This document shows positions 29,765 to 38,219 of a stretch of DNA of 64,000 bases, piece by piece (positions within the stretch are counted from its first letter, which is position 1; each line of letters opens with the position of its first letter). The notes under the pieces were generated by a model. The model was not told where the DNA came from, ran no database searches, and saw only the letters and a program-made list of their open reading frames with translations. Both the position numbers and the translations under genes were made by a program. Source of the stretch: Methylobacterium sp. J-068. Lineage in GTDB: Bacteria > Pseudomonadota > Alphaproteobacteria > Rhizobiales > Beijerinckiaceae. The stretch covers positions 124,001-188,000 of the forward strand of contig NZ_JAKSXY010000122.1 of NCBI RefSeq assembly GCF_022829445.1, in the 5' to 3' direction.

Positions 29765-30318
29765 CAGATGTAGGCTTTGAGGCAGAAGAAGCTGCGCAGG
29801 TCGTCCAGCGCCTGGAAACCGTACTCGACGGGGGCGCTGGAGCGCCGGGCGATCTCGATCAATCCGATGCTGCCGCCGAGGCTGCCCTCGTCCGGAGGCT
29901 GGCGCAGCTTCTCGCGGTAGAACGCCTTCAGTTCGTCGCTGCTGAGGCTGGCGATGTGGTCGAGCCGCGCCCGCAGGTGCGGCACGTCGGCCTCCGGCAG
30001 TTCGTTGCCGCACACGACGTAGAAGCGGCTCGCCTCCATGCCGACCACGATGACGCCGTTGCTGATCAGTCCGGGCGGCGGACCGGACGGTCTCGTGAGC
30101 TTGTCGGCCGAGTAGCGGATGACGTTCTGCGCCTGCTCGACGAAGATCGCGAACACGCGCTTGGCCACCGAGGCGTCGGTCTCGCCCTGGCTCATGCGCA
30201 CCTTGAGCACCTCGCCCAGGGAAAACAGCACGTTCTCGGAAATATCGCCGCCGAAGGAGAGAATGACGCCCTGACGTCGCGAGGCATCGAAGAAGTTCAT
30301 GAAATCGCGAGCGAGCAA
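29764..30318 (-). CDS. siaB: SiaB-like kinase (DUF6272)
   Basis: A 184-residue cytosolic protein of the SiaB family, which phosphorylates SiaC and so lowers c-di-GMP output. The N-box-like segment VEQAQNVIRYSAD and a later GGSIGLIEIARRS segment suggest a GHKL-type ATP-binding fold. The TTG start at 30318 is preferred because GGGAGAG lies 6 nt upstream; an ATG at 30300 is the alternative. It is the first gene of the four-gene Sia operon. Confidence 0.8.
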   Translation of the reverse strand: MLARDFMNFFDASRRQGVILSFGGDISENVLFSLGEVLKVRMSQGETDASVAKRVFAIFVEQAQNVIRYSADKLTRPSGPPPGLISNGVIVVGMEASRFYVVCGNELPEADVPHLRARLDHIASLSSDELKAFYREKLRQPPDEGSLGGSIGLIEIARRSSAPVEYGFQALDDLRSFFCLKAYI

Positions 30319-30732
30319 AGCAATCTCTCCCGGCCGACGGCATCGACGGCAGGTCCGCGCGTCGCGCCATGCCGCCGCTCACGATTAGCGTGATATTCGT
30401 ATATGCGCCGTTAAATCGACATCAAGGACTCGTTTTCAAGTCGCAAGCAACGATCCGTCGAAGCAACCGATCAAGCAACCGGATGACGCTCAATTTTATG
30501 GCTTTTTGCCCAAACAACGATCAGCTGCTCGCCGCCCTCGGATTCGACGGCATCGTTTGGCCTCCCAGCCCCGGAGCGGTCGTCTCCACCGGGCCGAGCG
30601 GACGGACGGCTTGCCGGCCGCTCACGGTCATGCTCTGAAAAGCGCTCACGCGACGCTTCCCTTCGCGAGGCTCGGTCCCCATCTGGGACGGCCGGGCCTT
30701 TCCGAGCCCACCCCGAACCGTGTCGAAACGCC
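30319..30732. other. Divergent intergenic region of siaB and HAD gene
   Basis: 414 bp, the most A/T-rich stretch nearby (30380-30500). It holds a candidate promoter for the Sia operon at 30398-30425. No RNA gene or convincing coding frame was found. Confidence 0.5.
30398..30425 (-). promoter_or_regulatory. Candidate promoter of the Sia operon
   Basis: On the minus strand, TTGATG (30425-30420), a 16-bp spacer and TATACG (30403-30398) lie about 80 bp before the siaB start. Confidence 0.45.
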
Positions 30733-31461
30733 TTGTTCCTTCCCGGCGAGAGCCATTTCACCACCGCCCAGTCCCGCGGCTTTCGCCATGTCGATGCCTG
30801 GGTCTTCGACCTCGACAACACGCTCTATCCGAGCGACGCGCGGGTCTGGCCACAGGTCGACGAGCGCATCACCCTCTACGTGATGCGGCTCTACGGGCTC
30901 GACGGTCTCTCGGCGCGGGCGCTGCAGAAGTATTTCTATCATCGCTACGGCACAACCCTGAAGGCGCTGATGGTTGAATCCGCGATCGACCCGCACGACT
31001 TTCTCGACTTCGCCCACGACATCGACCACTCGTCGATCCGCCTCGACCAGGCCCTGGGCGATGCCATCGCGCGCCTGCCCGGACGCAAGCTGATCCTGAC
31101 CAACGGCTCGCGCCGGCACGCCGAGAACGTGGCCGCCAAGCTCGGTATCCTCGAGCATTTCGAGGACGTGTTCGACATCGCCGACGCGGATTTCGTGCCG
31201 AAGCCCGAGCGCTCCACCTACGAGCGCTTCCTGAAGCGGCACGGCGTGGACCCGCGCCGGGCGGCCCTGTTCGAGGACATCGCCCGCAACCTCGTGGTGC
31301 CGCACGACATCGGCATGTCCACCGTGCTGGTGGTGCCCCCGACCCTCGACCCGTTCCGCGAGGCGTTCGAGCAGGAGGCCGTGCGCGAACCGCATATCGA
31401 CCACATCACCAGCGACCTCGCGGGCTTCCTGCGCCAGCACGTGCTGCCGGACCTCGCGTGA
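30733..31461 (+). CDS. HAD-family pyrimidine 5'-nucleotidase-like hydrolase
   Basis: A 242-residue haloacid-dehalogenase enzyme. Motif I is FDLDNTLYP (about 25-33), motif II TNGSRRH, the Lys is in PKPERSTYERF and motif III is FEDIARNL. The architecture matches the SDT1/Phm8-like pyrimidine 5'-nucleotidases. Translation seems to start at TTG 30733; no better start was seen before the core. It overlaps the next gene by four bases (GTGA). Confidence 0.85.
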   Translation: MFLPGESHFTTAQSRGFRHVDAWVFDLDNTLYPSDARVWPQVDERITLYVMRLYGLDGLSARALQKYFYHRYGTTLKALMVESAIDPHDFLDFAHDIDHSSIRLDQALGDAIARLPGRKLILTNGSRRHAENVAAKLGILEHFEDVFDIADADFVPKPERSTYERFLKRHGVDPRRAALFEDIARNLVVPHDIGMSTVLVVPPTLDPFREAFEQEAVREPHIDHITSDLAGFLRQHVLPDLA

Positions 31462-31895
31462 GCGGCGACCGGAGCATCGATTGGGCGACCCTGCGCGCGC
31501 CCGACCTCGCGGCGTTCGAGGTGCTCGCGGACGCGGCCTTCGCCAACCTGCCCCTGGCCTTCCGGAGGCTCTGCGCCGGCCTCGTCATCCATGTCGAGGA
31601 TTTTCCCGACGACGAGACCCTCACCGAGATGGCCTGCGAGAGCGAATTCGACCTGCTCGGCCTGTTTCGCGGGATCGGTCTCGCGCAGGGCGGCGAGATC
31701 GCGACAGGCCAGATGCCGAACCAGGTCTGGCTCTACCGGCGGCCCCTGCTCGATTACTGGGCCGAGCACGACGAGAGCCTCGGGCATCTCGTCACGCACG
31801 TGCTCGTCCACGAGATCGGCCACCATTTCGGCCTGTCCGACGACGACATGCAGGCCATCGAGGCGCAGGGCATCGAAGGCGCTTCGGACGCCTGA
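31458..31895 (+). CDS. Zincin-like metallopeptidase family protein
   Basis: A 145-residue protein with HEIGHHFGLSDDDM near the C-terminus, an HExxHxxG-type zinc site followed by Asp, as in the small predicted metallopeptidases of the DUF1025 type. The GTG start at 31458 overlaps the upstream HAD stop, so the pair is probably co-translated. Substrate unknown. Confidence 0.8.
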   Translation: MSGDRSIDWATLRAPDLAAFEVLADAAFANLPLAFRRLCAGLVIHVEDFPDDETLTEMACESEFDLLGLFRGIGLAQGGEIATGQMPNQVWLYRRPLLDYWAEHDESLGHLVTHVLVHEIGHHFGLSDDDMQAIEAQGIEGASDA

Positions 31896-33137
31896 TCAGC
31901 CGCCGAGCCTGGGGCGCAGCAGGCTGGCCTTGGGCCGGCGCGTCCGGAACTGGCCGCGCTCCACCGCGACGAAGACCAGCACCGCGAGCGCCAGGGTGGT
32001 GAGCCACCACATCACCATCATGCCGACGCCGATGCAGGCGATGAGGAAGGCCGCCGCGAAGGCCGCCATAGCCCCCGGCACCAGCACGGAGACCTCCCGT
32101 CCGGCCCGCAGGATCGCGGCGCGGAGCGCGAATGCGGCGGCGAAGGCGCCGACGAGGCCGAGTTCGTACCAGAGTTCGAACAGCAGGGTGCGGGGCGCAT
32201 TCATCGGCAGCAGGTTGACGAAGCGGCCGCGCAGGGCCGTCTCGAACCCGTGGCCGGTGACGAGACGGACGGGCTCCGAGGTGACGATCGTCTGCCAGGC
32301 CTTCAGGCTGAGCACGCCGGGCGAGCGGCCGCCGAACAGCGTCGCGCCGATCGGCCGCGCGAGGAACGGCAGGACCGGGCCGAGCACGAGCAGCGACGCG
32401 GCGACGAAGGCCAGGATGCGCGGGCCGAGCGTCGGCCGGAACACCGTGAGCGCGAAGGCGAGCGCGCCGACCGCCAGCGCCACCAGGGTGGTCGGCCCCG
32501 GCGAGGCGATGAGGGCCACGGAGACGAGGACGGCGAGGCCGAGCGCCTCCGCGTTGCGCCCGCGCGACCGGAGCCACGCGACGCCCGGCCAGACCAGCAG
32601 GACGAGGAGGATGAGGCCGCGATCGAGGATGGACTCGTCGTCGGCCAGCGCCCCCAGGCCGCGCCCGAACAGGCCGTTCCCGGTCAGTCCGAGGCCGATG
32701 GCGACGATGGAGGCCGCCGCGAGGCCCACCGGCAGCAGGTAGAGATTGGCCGAGCGCATCCGGTCCGGCAGGGCGAGGTAGCCGGCCATCGTCATCAGCA
32801 GGGTGGCCACGAGATTGAGCAGGCGCTCGGTGGCGAGGTCGAGGAAGGGCGTCCAGACCAGGGACAGGGCGGCCCAGAGGATGAACAGGCATCCGGACAG
32901 GAAGGCGGGCGAGCGCAGCAGCCGGGTCGAGGCCGGGCGCACGGGACGCGACTTGCCGTCGATGATGCTCGCCAGAACCAGCAGCGCGACGGCGATCGGC
33001 GCCAGGACGACCACGGCGCGGCGCGCGAACTGCGCGCTCACCGGCATGATCACGAACAGGCCGATGAAGCCGATGCGGCGCAGCAGCGCCGCGGCATCGA
33101 GGGCCGGATCGACGGAAGAGTGAGGGGCGCGCGCCAT
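31896..33137 (-). CDS. O-antigen ligase-like polytopic membrane protein
   Basis: A 413-residue protein with about ten membrane helices. The segment after TSEPVRLVTGHGFET, followed by APRTLLFELWYELGLVG, matches the loop and helix pattern of the Wzy/WaaL O-antigen polymerase-ligase superfamily. It would act in the inner membrane on undecaprenyl-linked or lipid-A-linked glycans; the sugar substrate cannot be read. It stands alone, without glycosyltransferases beside it. Confidence 0.7.
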   Translation of the reverse strand: MARAPHSSVDPALDAAALLRRIGFIGLFVIMPVSAQFARRAVVVLAPIAVALLVLASIIDGKSRPVRPASTRLLRSPAFLSGCLFILWAALSLVWTPFLDLATERLLNLVATLLMTMAGYLALPDRMRSANLYLLPVGLAAASIVAIGLGLTGNGLFGRGLGALADDESILDRGLILLVLLVWPGVAWLRSRGRNAEALGLAVLVSVALIASPGPTTLVALAVGALAFALTVFRPTLGPRILAFVAASLLVLGPVLPFLARPIGATLFGGRSPGVLSLKAWQTIVTSEPVRLVTGHGFETALRGRFVNLLPMNAPRTLLFELWYELGLVGAFAAAFALRAAILRAGREVSVLVPGAMAAFAAAFLIACIGVGMMVMWWLTTLALAVLVFVAVERGQFRTRRPKASLLRPRLGG

Positions 33138-33260
33138 ACGTTCGATCGAGGCCGTGAAACGGCGCCAGGATCGAGCCCGCGCGCTACGGCTCCAGTCCTA
33201 GTGCAGCGAGGCGGGGCGGGCTGTAGACGATGTGCAACAGTCGGGCCCCGCCCGGCGGCG

Positions 33261-33788
33261 TCAGGCCCGTTCGATCGTGGGACGCCTGCGTCGCCCGGTG
33301 GCGAGATGTCGCCCGAGATCCGCGACGAGCCGCCAGCCCGCCCAGGTGGCGAGAAATCCGAGGAAGCCGGCGGTCAACCCGTCGGCGGTGGTCGGGATGG
33401 CCGGCCTGTAATCCTCGTAGGTGGCGCGCGCGAGTGACAGGTCCGGATCGCGCAGGACGGTGACGGCCCGTCCGAGGGGCCCGCCCGCCTCGGCGAGGCT
33501 GCGCTGCTGCGCGCTCAGGGCGTCGAGACGCGCGATGTCGTGGCGGGCCGCCTCGCCGCGCCGGGCCACGAGGGCATCCCCGTCACCGCGCAGGCGGTCG
33601 AGCGCGGCGTCCCGGCTGCGGCCGCTGGCGGCGGCATCCGCCTCGAAGGCCGCCACCACCCGGCGCAGCTCGTCGACGGTCCCGCCGAGGCGCTGGGCGT
33701 ATTGCTGGGCGAATTCCGGGGCCTGGGCCGCGATGGCACCGCCGAGGAGGCCGAGCGCGAGGCCGAGGGTGCGCAGGACGCGAAACAC
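33261..33788 (-). CDS. DUF2937-family membrane protein
   Basis: A 175-residue protein with an N-terminal helix (LRTLGLALGLLGGAIAAQAPEF without the middle break), a long helical middle region (30-110) and a C-terminal helix (FLGFLATWAGWRLVADLG), matching the DUF2937 family. The GTG start at 33788 follows GGGAGG at good distance. Function unknown. It follows the 90-residue gene on the same strand. Confidence 0.7.
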   Translation of the reverse strand: MFRVLRTLGLALGLLGGAIAAQAPEFAQQYAQRLGGTVDELRRVVAAFEADAAASGRSRDAALDRLRGDGDALVARRGEAARHDIARLDALSAQQRSLAEAGGPLGRAVTVLRDPDLSLARATYEDYRPAIPTTADGLTAGFLGFLATWAGWRLVADLGRHLATGRRRRPTIERA

Positions 33789-33852
33789 GGAACCTCCCGC
33801 TCTTGACGACCTGGGACAAGGGCCCGACGGCGCGGCAGGTTCCAGCGTCCGG

Positions 33853-34125
33853 TCACGGGCCGGCGTGGAACGCCGCCGCGATCTCCGCCTCGGTGACCTC
33901 GGCCATGGCGCGCGCGACCTTGACCGCCCGCGTCGGGACACCCGGCACCATGACGAGGATCACCGTCTCGGTGCCCGGACAGGCCGGATCGGCGCAGACG
34001 ATCTCGCTCACCTTGACGATGACGGCCTCGTCGAACCCGCCCACGCGGCGAACCCAGGCGACGATCGCCGCGCGTGCGCCCTGGTCCGCCGGGGGCTGAC
34101 GGCGGCCGAGTCCGAACAGGGCCAT
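33853..34125 (-). CDS. Conserved 90-residue protein of unknown function
   Basis: MALFGLGRRQPPADQGARAA begins a small alpha/beta protein with VKVSEIVCADPACPGTETVI in the middle, two cysteines six residues apart. It lies 10 bp after the WD40 gene on the same strand and is probably co-transcribed. Function is not known; the ATG at 34125 is used because the 17 upstream residues overlap the WD40 gene and look random. Confidence 0.65.
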   Translation of the reverse strand: MALFGLGRRQPPADQGARAAIVAWVRRVGGFDEAVIVKVSEIVCADPACPGTETVILVMVPGVPTRAVKVARAMAEVTEAEIAAAFHAGP

Positions 34126-34135
34126 CGCAACCGCC

Positions 34136-35137
34136 TCAGGCCGGCAGGGTGAGGAGGCCCGCCTGCCCGTCGGCACAGCCGAAGGCGAGGCGGTTGCCGC
34201 GCCCGTCCCAGGCCAGGGCCGAGATCGCGCTGCCCTTCACGGCGTGGCGCACCAGCAGTTCGGACGCATCGGAGAAGCGCACGAGCAGGATGCAGCCATC
34301 CTCGTAGCCGATCGCCAGCACCAGGGCCTTGGGGTGGAACGCGACCCGCGAGACGCGGGCGGGGCGCACGCCGCACTCGCGCGGGGCCTTGCCGGTCGGC
34401 CCTTCCTTCGAATCGAACGGCCAGACGATCGCCGCCTCGGCGCCGCTGGTGGCGAGCCAGTCGCCGTCGCCGGACCAGGAGACCGAGCGGACCTTGCCCG
34501 GATAACCCGACATCCGCATGTGGCCGCGGTCCGGCTGAAGGCGCCAGCCATGCAGCGCGTTCTCCTGCATCGTCGTGACGACGAAGCGCCCGTCCGGCGA
34601 CCAGGTCACGTCGATATGCGAGCCCTTCCACTCGATGAGATCGGGCGCGCTGTCGAGGTTGGGGTACCACAGGGTCGCGCCGTTGTAGTGCGAGACCGCG
34701 AGGCGGTAGCCCTTCGGCGCGAAGGCGAGGCCGCGCGCGGTGGAGGGTGCCGCGAAGATCTTCTCGCGGCCCTTGGCATCCCGGGCGACGACGTTGCGGC
34801 CGGCGGCGTACGCGATGGCGCCGTCCGGGTGCAGGGCCAGGGCGTCGATCCAGGCGCCGTTCTTCGCGGACGCGACTTCGACGACGTCGCCCGTGGGGGA
34901 CGTCGCCATCACCCGGCCGTCGTCGCCGCCGGTGACGAGGCGCCGGCCATCGCTCGCTCCCACCAGGATCGCCGCGTCGGGATGCGCGTCCACCCGCCGG
35001 GTCTCCGTGCCGGAGACCAGAAGCACGCCGCCATCGCCCAGCGCCAGGGCCAGCGTGTCCTTCAGCCAGATCGCCTGGGTGACATGGGCACCGGCCGCGA
35101 CCGGCACGACGTGATCGAGGAGGGAGGGGGCACTCAT
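34136..35137 (-). CDS. WD40-repeat protein
   Basis: A 333-residue beta-propeller. Repeated units such as GGDDGRVMATSPTGDV, WSPDGRFVVTTM and WDGRGNRLAFGCADGQAGLL space at about 40 residues, giving seven blades. No signal peptide is seen, so it is cytosolic. Related alphaproteobacterial genes often sit beside COG0523 metallochaperones, which are not present here. It heads a three-gene minus-strand group with the 90-residue protein and the DUF2937 protein. Confidence 0.8.
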   Translation of the reverse strand: MSAPSLLDHVVPVAAGAHVTQAIWLKDTLALALGDGGVLLVSGTETRRVDAHPDAAILVGASDGRRLVTGGDDGRVMATSPTGDVVEVASAKNGAWIDALALHPDGAIAYAAGRNVVARDAKGREKIFAAPSTARGLAFAPKGYRLAVSHYNGATLWYPNLDSAPDLIEWKGSHIDVTWSPDGRFVVTTMQENALHGWRLQPDRGHMRMSGYPGKVRSVSWSGDGDWLATSGAEAAIVWPFDSKEGPTGKAPRECGVRPARVSRVAFHPKALVLAIGYEDGCILLVRFSDASELLVRHAVKGSAISALAWDGRGNRLAFGCADGQAGLLTLPA

Positions 35138-35150
35138 GCGAACGGATCTC

Positions 35151-35870
35151 TCAAGACGCGCCTCTCGACGCTGAGGCCTCGCGGGTTCCCTTCGCGGCGA
35201 CCTTCGGGGCGCCTGCCCTGGCGGGTGCGGCGCGCGCGATCAGGATCGTCGCGAGGAGCGCAAGGAAACCGGCGATGCCGGCGGGAATGGCGAGGGCATA
35301 CAACGCCAGCTTCCCGTAGGCGATGGTTCCGGTCACCGATCCGACGAGCAGCGAGAACCAGACGACGCCGTCGCCGACCCAGGCCGTGCGCGCACCGCGC
35401 CGGGCCAGCGCCAGGGCGAGCTTCTGGCCGAAGCCGAACAGCGCGCCGGTGACGAAGGTGGTGCCCGCCCGGAACCCCTGGACGTGCGAGAGCACCGCGT
35501 TCTGCGCGCCCATCGCCAGGGCGAGCATCAGCGAGGCGATCCCGGAATCGGGCGCGGCGGTGGCGGCCTGGAAGGCGCCGCTCACCACCGCCGTCTCGAA
35601 GCCGAGGACCACCGGCGTGACCCAGCGCGACGGGGTCAGCGCCGAGAGGCCGCCGCCGCAGATGCCGCCCAGAAGGAAGGCGAGGATCAGGAGGGCCGGC
35701 AGCAGCGCATGGTGCGGGTCGCCGTGGCCGAGGGACACCGCGAACTGCGTCGTGTTCCCGCTCATGAACGAGGTGTAGAGGCCGCCGAGGCGGATGAAGC
35801 CGAGGGCGTCGACGTAGCCGGCGAGCGCCGTCAGGACGAGGCCGAAGCCGAGGTGCCAGGAACGGGTCAT
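35151..35870 (-). CDS. YoaK/DUF1275-family membrane protein
   Basis: A 239-residue inner-membrane protein with about six helices. The opening MTRSWHLGFGLVLTALAGYV and then GGLYTSFMSGNTTQFA are diagnostic of DUF1275, a family with no established function. The ATG at 35870 is the family start. It is the last of five ATGA-type sequences at exact 17-base intervals, described as a separate feature, so translation may be controlled by upstream mini-ORFs. The WD40 gene follows 13 bp downstream. Confidence 0.85.
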   Translation of the reverse strand: MTRSWHLGFGLVLTALAGYVDALGFIRLGGLYTSFMSGNTTQFAVSLGHGDPHHALLPALLILAFLLGGICGGGLSALTPSRWVTPVVLGFETAVVSGAFQAATAAPDSGIASLMLALAMGAQNAVLSHVQGFRAGTTFVTGALFGFGQKLALALARRGARTAWVGDGVVWFSLLVGSVTGTIAYGKLALYALAIPAGIAGFLALLATILIARAAPARAGAPKVAAKGTREASASRGAS

Positions 35871-35938
35871 AGGAAAGTACGGGTCATAGGAAAGTACGAG
35901 TCATCGAAAAGGGCGGGTCATGGCGAAGTGCGGATCAT
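35854..35938 (-). repeat. Five 17-bp repeats, each starting with ATGA, before the YoaK-family gene
   Basis: On the minus strand, units begin at 35938, 35921, 35904, 35887 and 35870. The fifth unit is the real gene start. Each of the first four encodes a six-codon peptide (MIRTSP, MTRPFR, MTRTFL, MTRTFL) whose TGA overlaps the next unit's ATG. The result is a chain of four coupled mini-ORFs feeding into the gene. Confidence 0.8.
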
Positions 35939-36106
35939 GGATGATGCGCGCGTCCGTTCATCTCCCGGCCCGCAGGGTTAAAGCTTCGCTTACCAAGTCC
36001 GCGCAATTGGAGTGAACGGCGGCGAACGATGCGCCCTGGCGACCCGTTTGTCTGACGATCCGGCACGAGCCGTAAGGCCTCACACCGGGTGAGTAGGAGT
36101 TGCGTC

Positions 36107-36535
36107 ATGATTTCCTTCGCCTGCGCTTTTCCCGCCATCCCCGCCTTCAGCCCGCGCGCCGCCGCAGAGACCGTGCTGGTGGTCGAGGATGAGATCATGG
36201 TCTGCGAACTCGCCGCCGAGGCGCTGCTCGACGAGGGCTACCGCGTCCTCACCGCCGCCGATGCCGACGCAGCCGAGGACATCCTGGCGCGGGAGCGCGT
36301 CGACCTGCTCTTCACCGATATCGATCTGGCCCGCAACACGAACGGCATCGCCCTGGCCCATCGCGCCCGCCGGCACCGGCCGAACCTGCCCGTGGTCTAC
36401 ACGTCGGGCGGGCGCGCCCACCTCTCGCAGGCCGACGCGGTCGCGCACTCGGTCTTCGTGCCCAAGCCCTACCGGCTGAGCCACCTCGTGGCCCTCGCCA
36501 ACGAGATCCTGCGTCCCCTTCCCCATCTCGCCTGA
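36107..36535 (+). CDS. Stand-alone response-regulator receiver
   Basis: A 142-residue receiver domain without an output domain. Acidic residues are in VVEDE, the phospho-acceptor Asp is in LLFTDIDLA, the switch Thr is in VVYTSGG, and the Lys is in PKPYRL. The ATG at 36107 has AGGAG 8 bp upstream, preferred over a GTG at 36089. The first 25 residues are a hydrophobic, non-conserved leader. The partner histidine kinase is not nearby. Confidence 0.85.
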   Translation: MISFACAFPAIPAFSPRAAAETVLVVEDEIMVCELAAEALLDEGYRVLTAADADAAEDILARERVDLLFTDIDLARNTNGIALAHRARRHRPNLPVVYTSGGRAHLSQADAVAHSVFVPKPYRLSHLVALANEILRPLPHLA

Positions 36536-36583
36536 GCCGGCCGCGCGACCCGTCGCGCGAGACCCAGCCCCCGGAGCCTCACG

Positions 36584-36961
36584 ATGCGCCCATTCCCCCT
36601 GTGGTCCGGCCTCACCGCCGCCCTCGTCCTGCTCGCCGGCGCCGCCACGGCCGATGCCGCCTGCGACGTGAAGGGCGCGAAGCTCGAGGAGGCGATCGCC
36701 GGCAAATCCGAATTGCGGGAGACCGCCAACAAGCAGACGGTGCGCGACCTTCGCACCCTGCGCGACGCCGCCATCGTGCTCGAGACCTACAAGTACGAGG
36801 CCGAGTGCGAGCGCCTCGTGGCGATCGTTCGCTCCCTGACGGCGAACCCGGAGAAGACCATCGAGCGCGGCGGCGACACCGACGAGGAGAAGGCCGAGGA
36901 CCTCATGGAGGCCCGCGAGCCGAAAACGCCGCCCGCCGCCGAAACCGCCAAGCCCAAATAG
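36584..36961 (+). CDS. Predicted periplasmic small protein
   Basis: A 125-residue protein with a clear signal peptide (WSGLTAALVLLAGAATADAA, cleavage near residue 26). The mature domain is helical with two cysteines (ACDVKG, ECERL) that may pair, and the tail is acidic/proline-rich (EPKTPPAAETAKPK). It follows the receiver gene by 49 bp. No named family is recognised. Confidence 0.65.
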   Translation: MRPFPLWSGLTAALVLLAGAATADAACDVKGAKLEEAIAGKSELRETANKQTVRDLRTLRDAAIVLETYKYEAECERLVAIVRSLTANPEKTIERGGDTDEEKAEDLMEAREPKTPPAAETAKPK

Positions 36962-36992
36962 CCGGCTCGCGCGTTGGGATGCGCACGAAGGC

Positions 36993-38096
36993 ATGACGAG
37001 AGGTAAGCGGACGAGCATGGCGAGAGAAACTCAGATCCGCGAGGCGGGAATCGCCCACGCGGCCCAGCGGCTGCCGTCCGTCGTCATCGACGACTACAAC
37101 ATCGAGCTGAAGGACGGTGACGGCTTCATCGGCGACCGGGTGTCGAAGACCGCCTTCCGCGCGATGCTGGAAACGTGCCGCGAGCGCCTCCGCCCCCTCG
37201 GCCCGGACCCGCTCGGCGACCGGGACAGCTGCGATTTCTCGAAACGTCGCCTCGATCAGATCCTGCTCGCCGACGACCCGATCGCCTCGGGCGTGGTGTG
37301 GAGCGCCATCGAGGCCTTCGCGCAGGAACTCGCCCGCGTGGTGCGGATCTTCCTGTCGCAGGACGGCTGGCAGGGAACCCAGGCCATCGTCGTCGGCGGC
37401 GGGTTCCGCGACAGCCGCGCCGGCTGCCTCGCCATCGGACGGGCCGGCTTCCTCCTGCGCGCGGAGGGCATCGACATCACGCTCACCCCGATCCGGCACC
37501 ATCCGGACGAGGGGGGCCTGATCGGGGCCGTGCATCTCGCCCCGGCCTGGATCTTCTCCGGCTACGACAGCCTGCTCGCGGTCGATATCGGCGGCAGCAA
37601 CATCCGCGCGGGCGTGGTCACGACGAACCTCCGGAAGGCGCCCGACCTTTCCCGCAGCGCGGTCTGGCGCTCGGAGATCTGGCGGCACCGCGACGAGGAG
37701 CCGATGCCGAGCCGCGAGGAGGCCGTCGACCGCCTGATCGGCATGCTGAACGACCTGATCCGGCGCGCGGACCGGGCCGACCTCACCCTGGCGCCCTTCA
37801 TCGGAATCGGCTGCCCCGGCGTCATGGCGGCCGACGGCACCATCTCGCGGGGCGGCCAGAACCTGCCCGGCAACTGGGAGGGCCGGGACTTCAACCTCGC
37901 CGAGCGCCTCGTCGAGGCGATCCCGCGCATCGGCGAGCACGCCACCATGGTGGTGATGCACAACGATGCCGTGGTGCAGGGCCTGAGCGAGGTGCCGGAC
38001 CGCAAGGACGTGGAGCGCTGGGGCGTGCTCACCATCGGCACCGGCCTCGGCAACGCGCGCTTCACCAACCGCAACACCGAGGCGGACGAGGACTAA
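36993..38096 (+). CDS. ROK-like sugar kinase or regulator with swapped halves
   Basis: A 367-residue protein with ROK/glucokinase motifs in unusual order. In the C-terminal half are the phosphate loop AVDIGGSNIRAG (196-207), GIGCPG (271-276), the catalytic Asp in HNDAV (D325) and the second phosphate loop TIGTGLGNA (347-355). The adenosine segment IVVGGG (132-137) and DEGGLIGAVHL (172-182), normally at the C-terminus, come first. The ROK zinc motif is absent. This looks like a circular permutation of the ASKHA fold. The start is 36993 or ATG 37017. Confidence 0.75.
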   Translation: MTRGKRTSMARETQIREAGIAHAAQRLPSVVIDDYNIELKDGDGFIGDRVSKTAFRAMLETCRERLRPLGPDPLGDRDSCDFSKRRLDQILLADDPIASGVVWSAIEAFAQELARVVRIFLSQDGWQGTQAIVVGGGFRDSRAGCLAIGRAGFLLRAEGIDITLTPIRHHPDEGGLIGAVHLAPAWIFSGYDSLLAVDIGGSNIRAGVVTTNLRKAPDLSRSAVWRSEIWRHRDEEPMPSREEAVDRLIGMLNDLIRRADRADLTLAPFIGIGCPGVMAADGTISRGGQNLPGNWEGRDFNLAERLVEAIPRIGEHATMVVMHNDAVVQGLSEVPDRKDVERWGVLTIGTGLGNARFTNRNTEADED

Positions 38097-38219
38097 AGAC
38101 CGCGCGGCGCCCGAGCGAAGCCCGGATACGCGATCCCGAACGCGATCCCTCACGGATCGCCGGAAGGGATCAACGGGATTTGGGACGACGGGCGCCCGCC
38201 GGCGGCGAACCGAGGGGCG

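Noticed and set aside
30369..30638. 89-codon plus-strand frame before the HAD gene
   Set aside because: Composition is mixed, there is no ribosome binding site, and it lies over the candidate Sia promoter. Kept as intergenic.
35941..35999. A sixth ATGA unit to the right of the 17-bp repeats
   Set aside because: The next expected position (35953-35955) does not contain CAT, so the array stops at five units.
38155..38180. Possible third copy of the 88-bp repeat (reverse strand GTTGATCCCTTC)
   Set aside because: Only about 12 bases match and the invariant centre of the repeat is missing. A similar short match near 19343 was also rejected.
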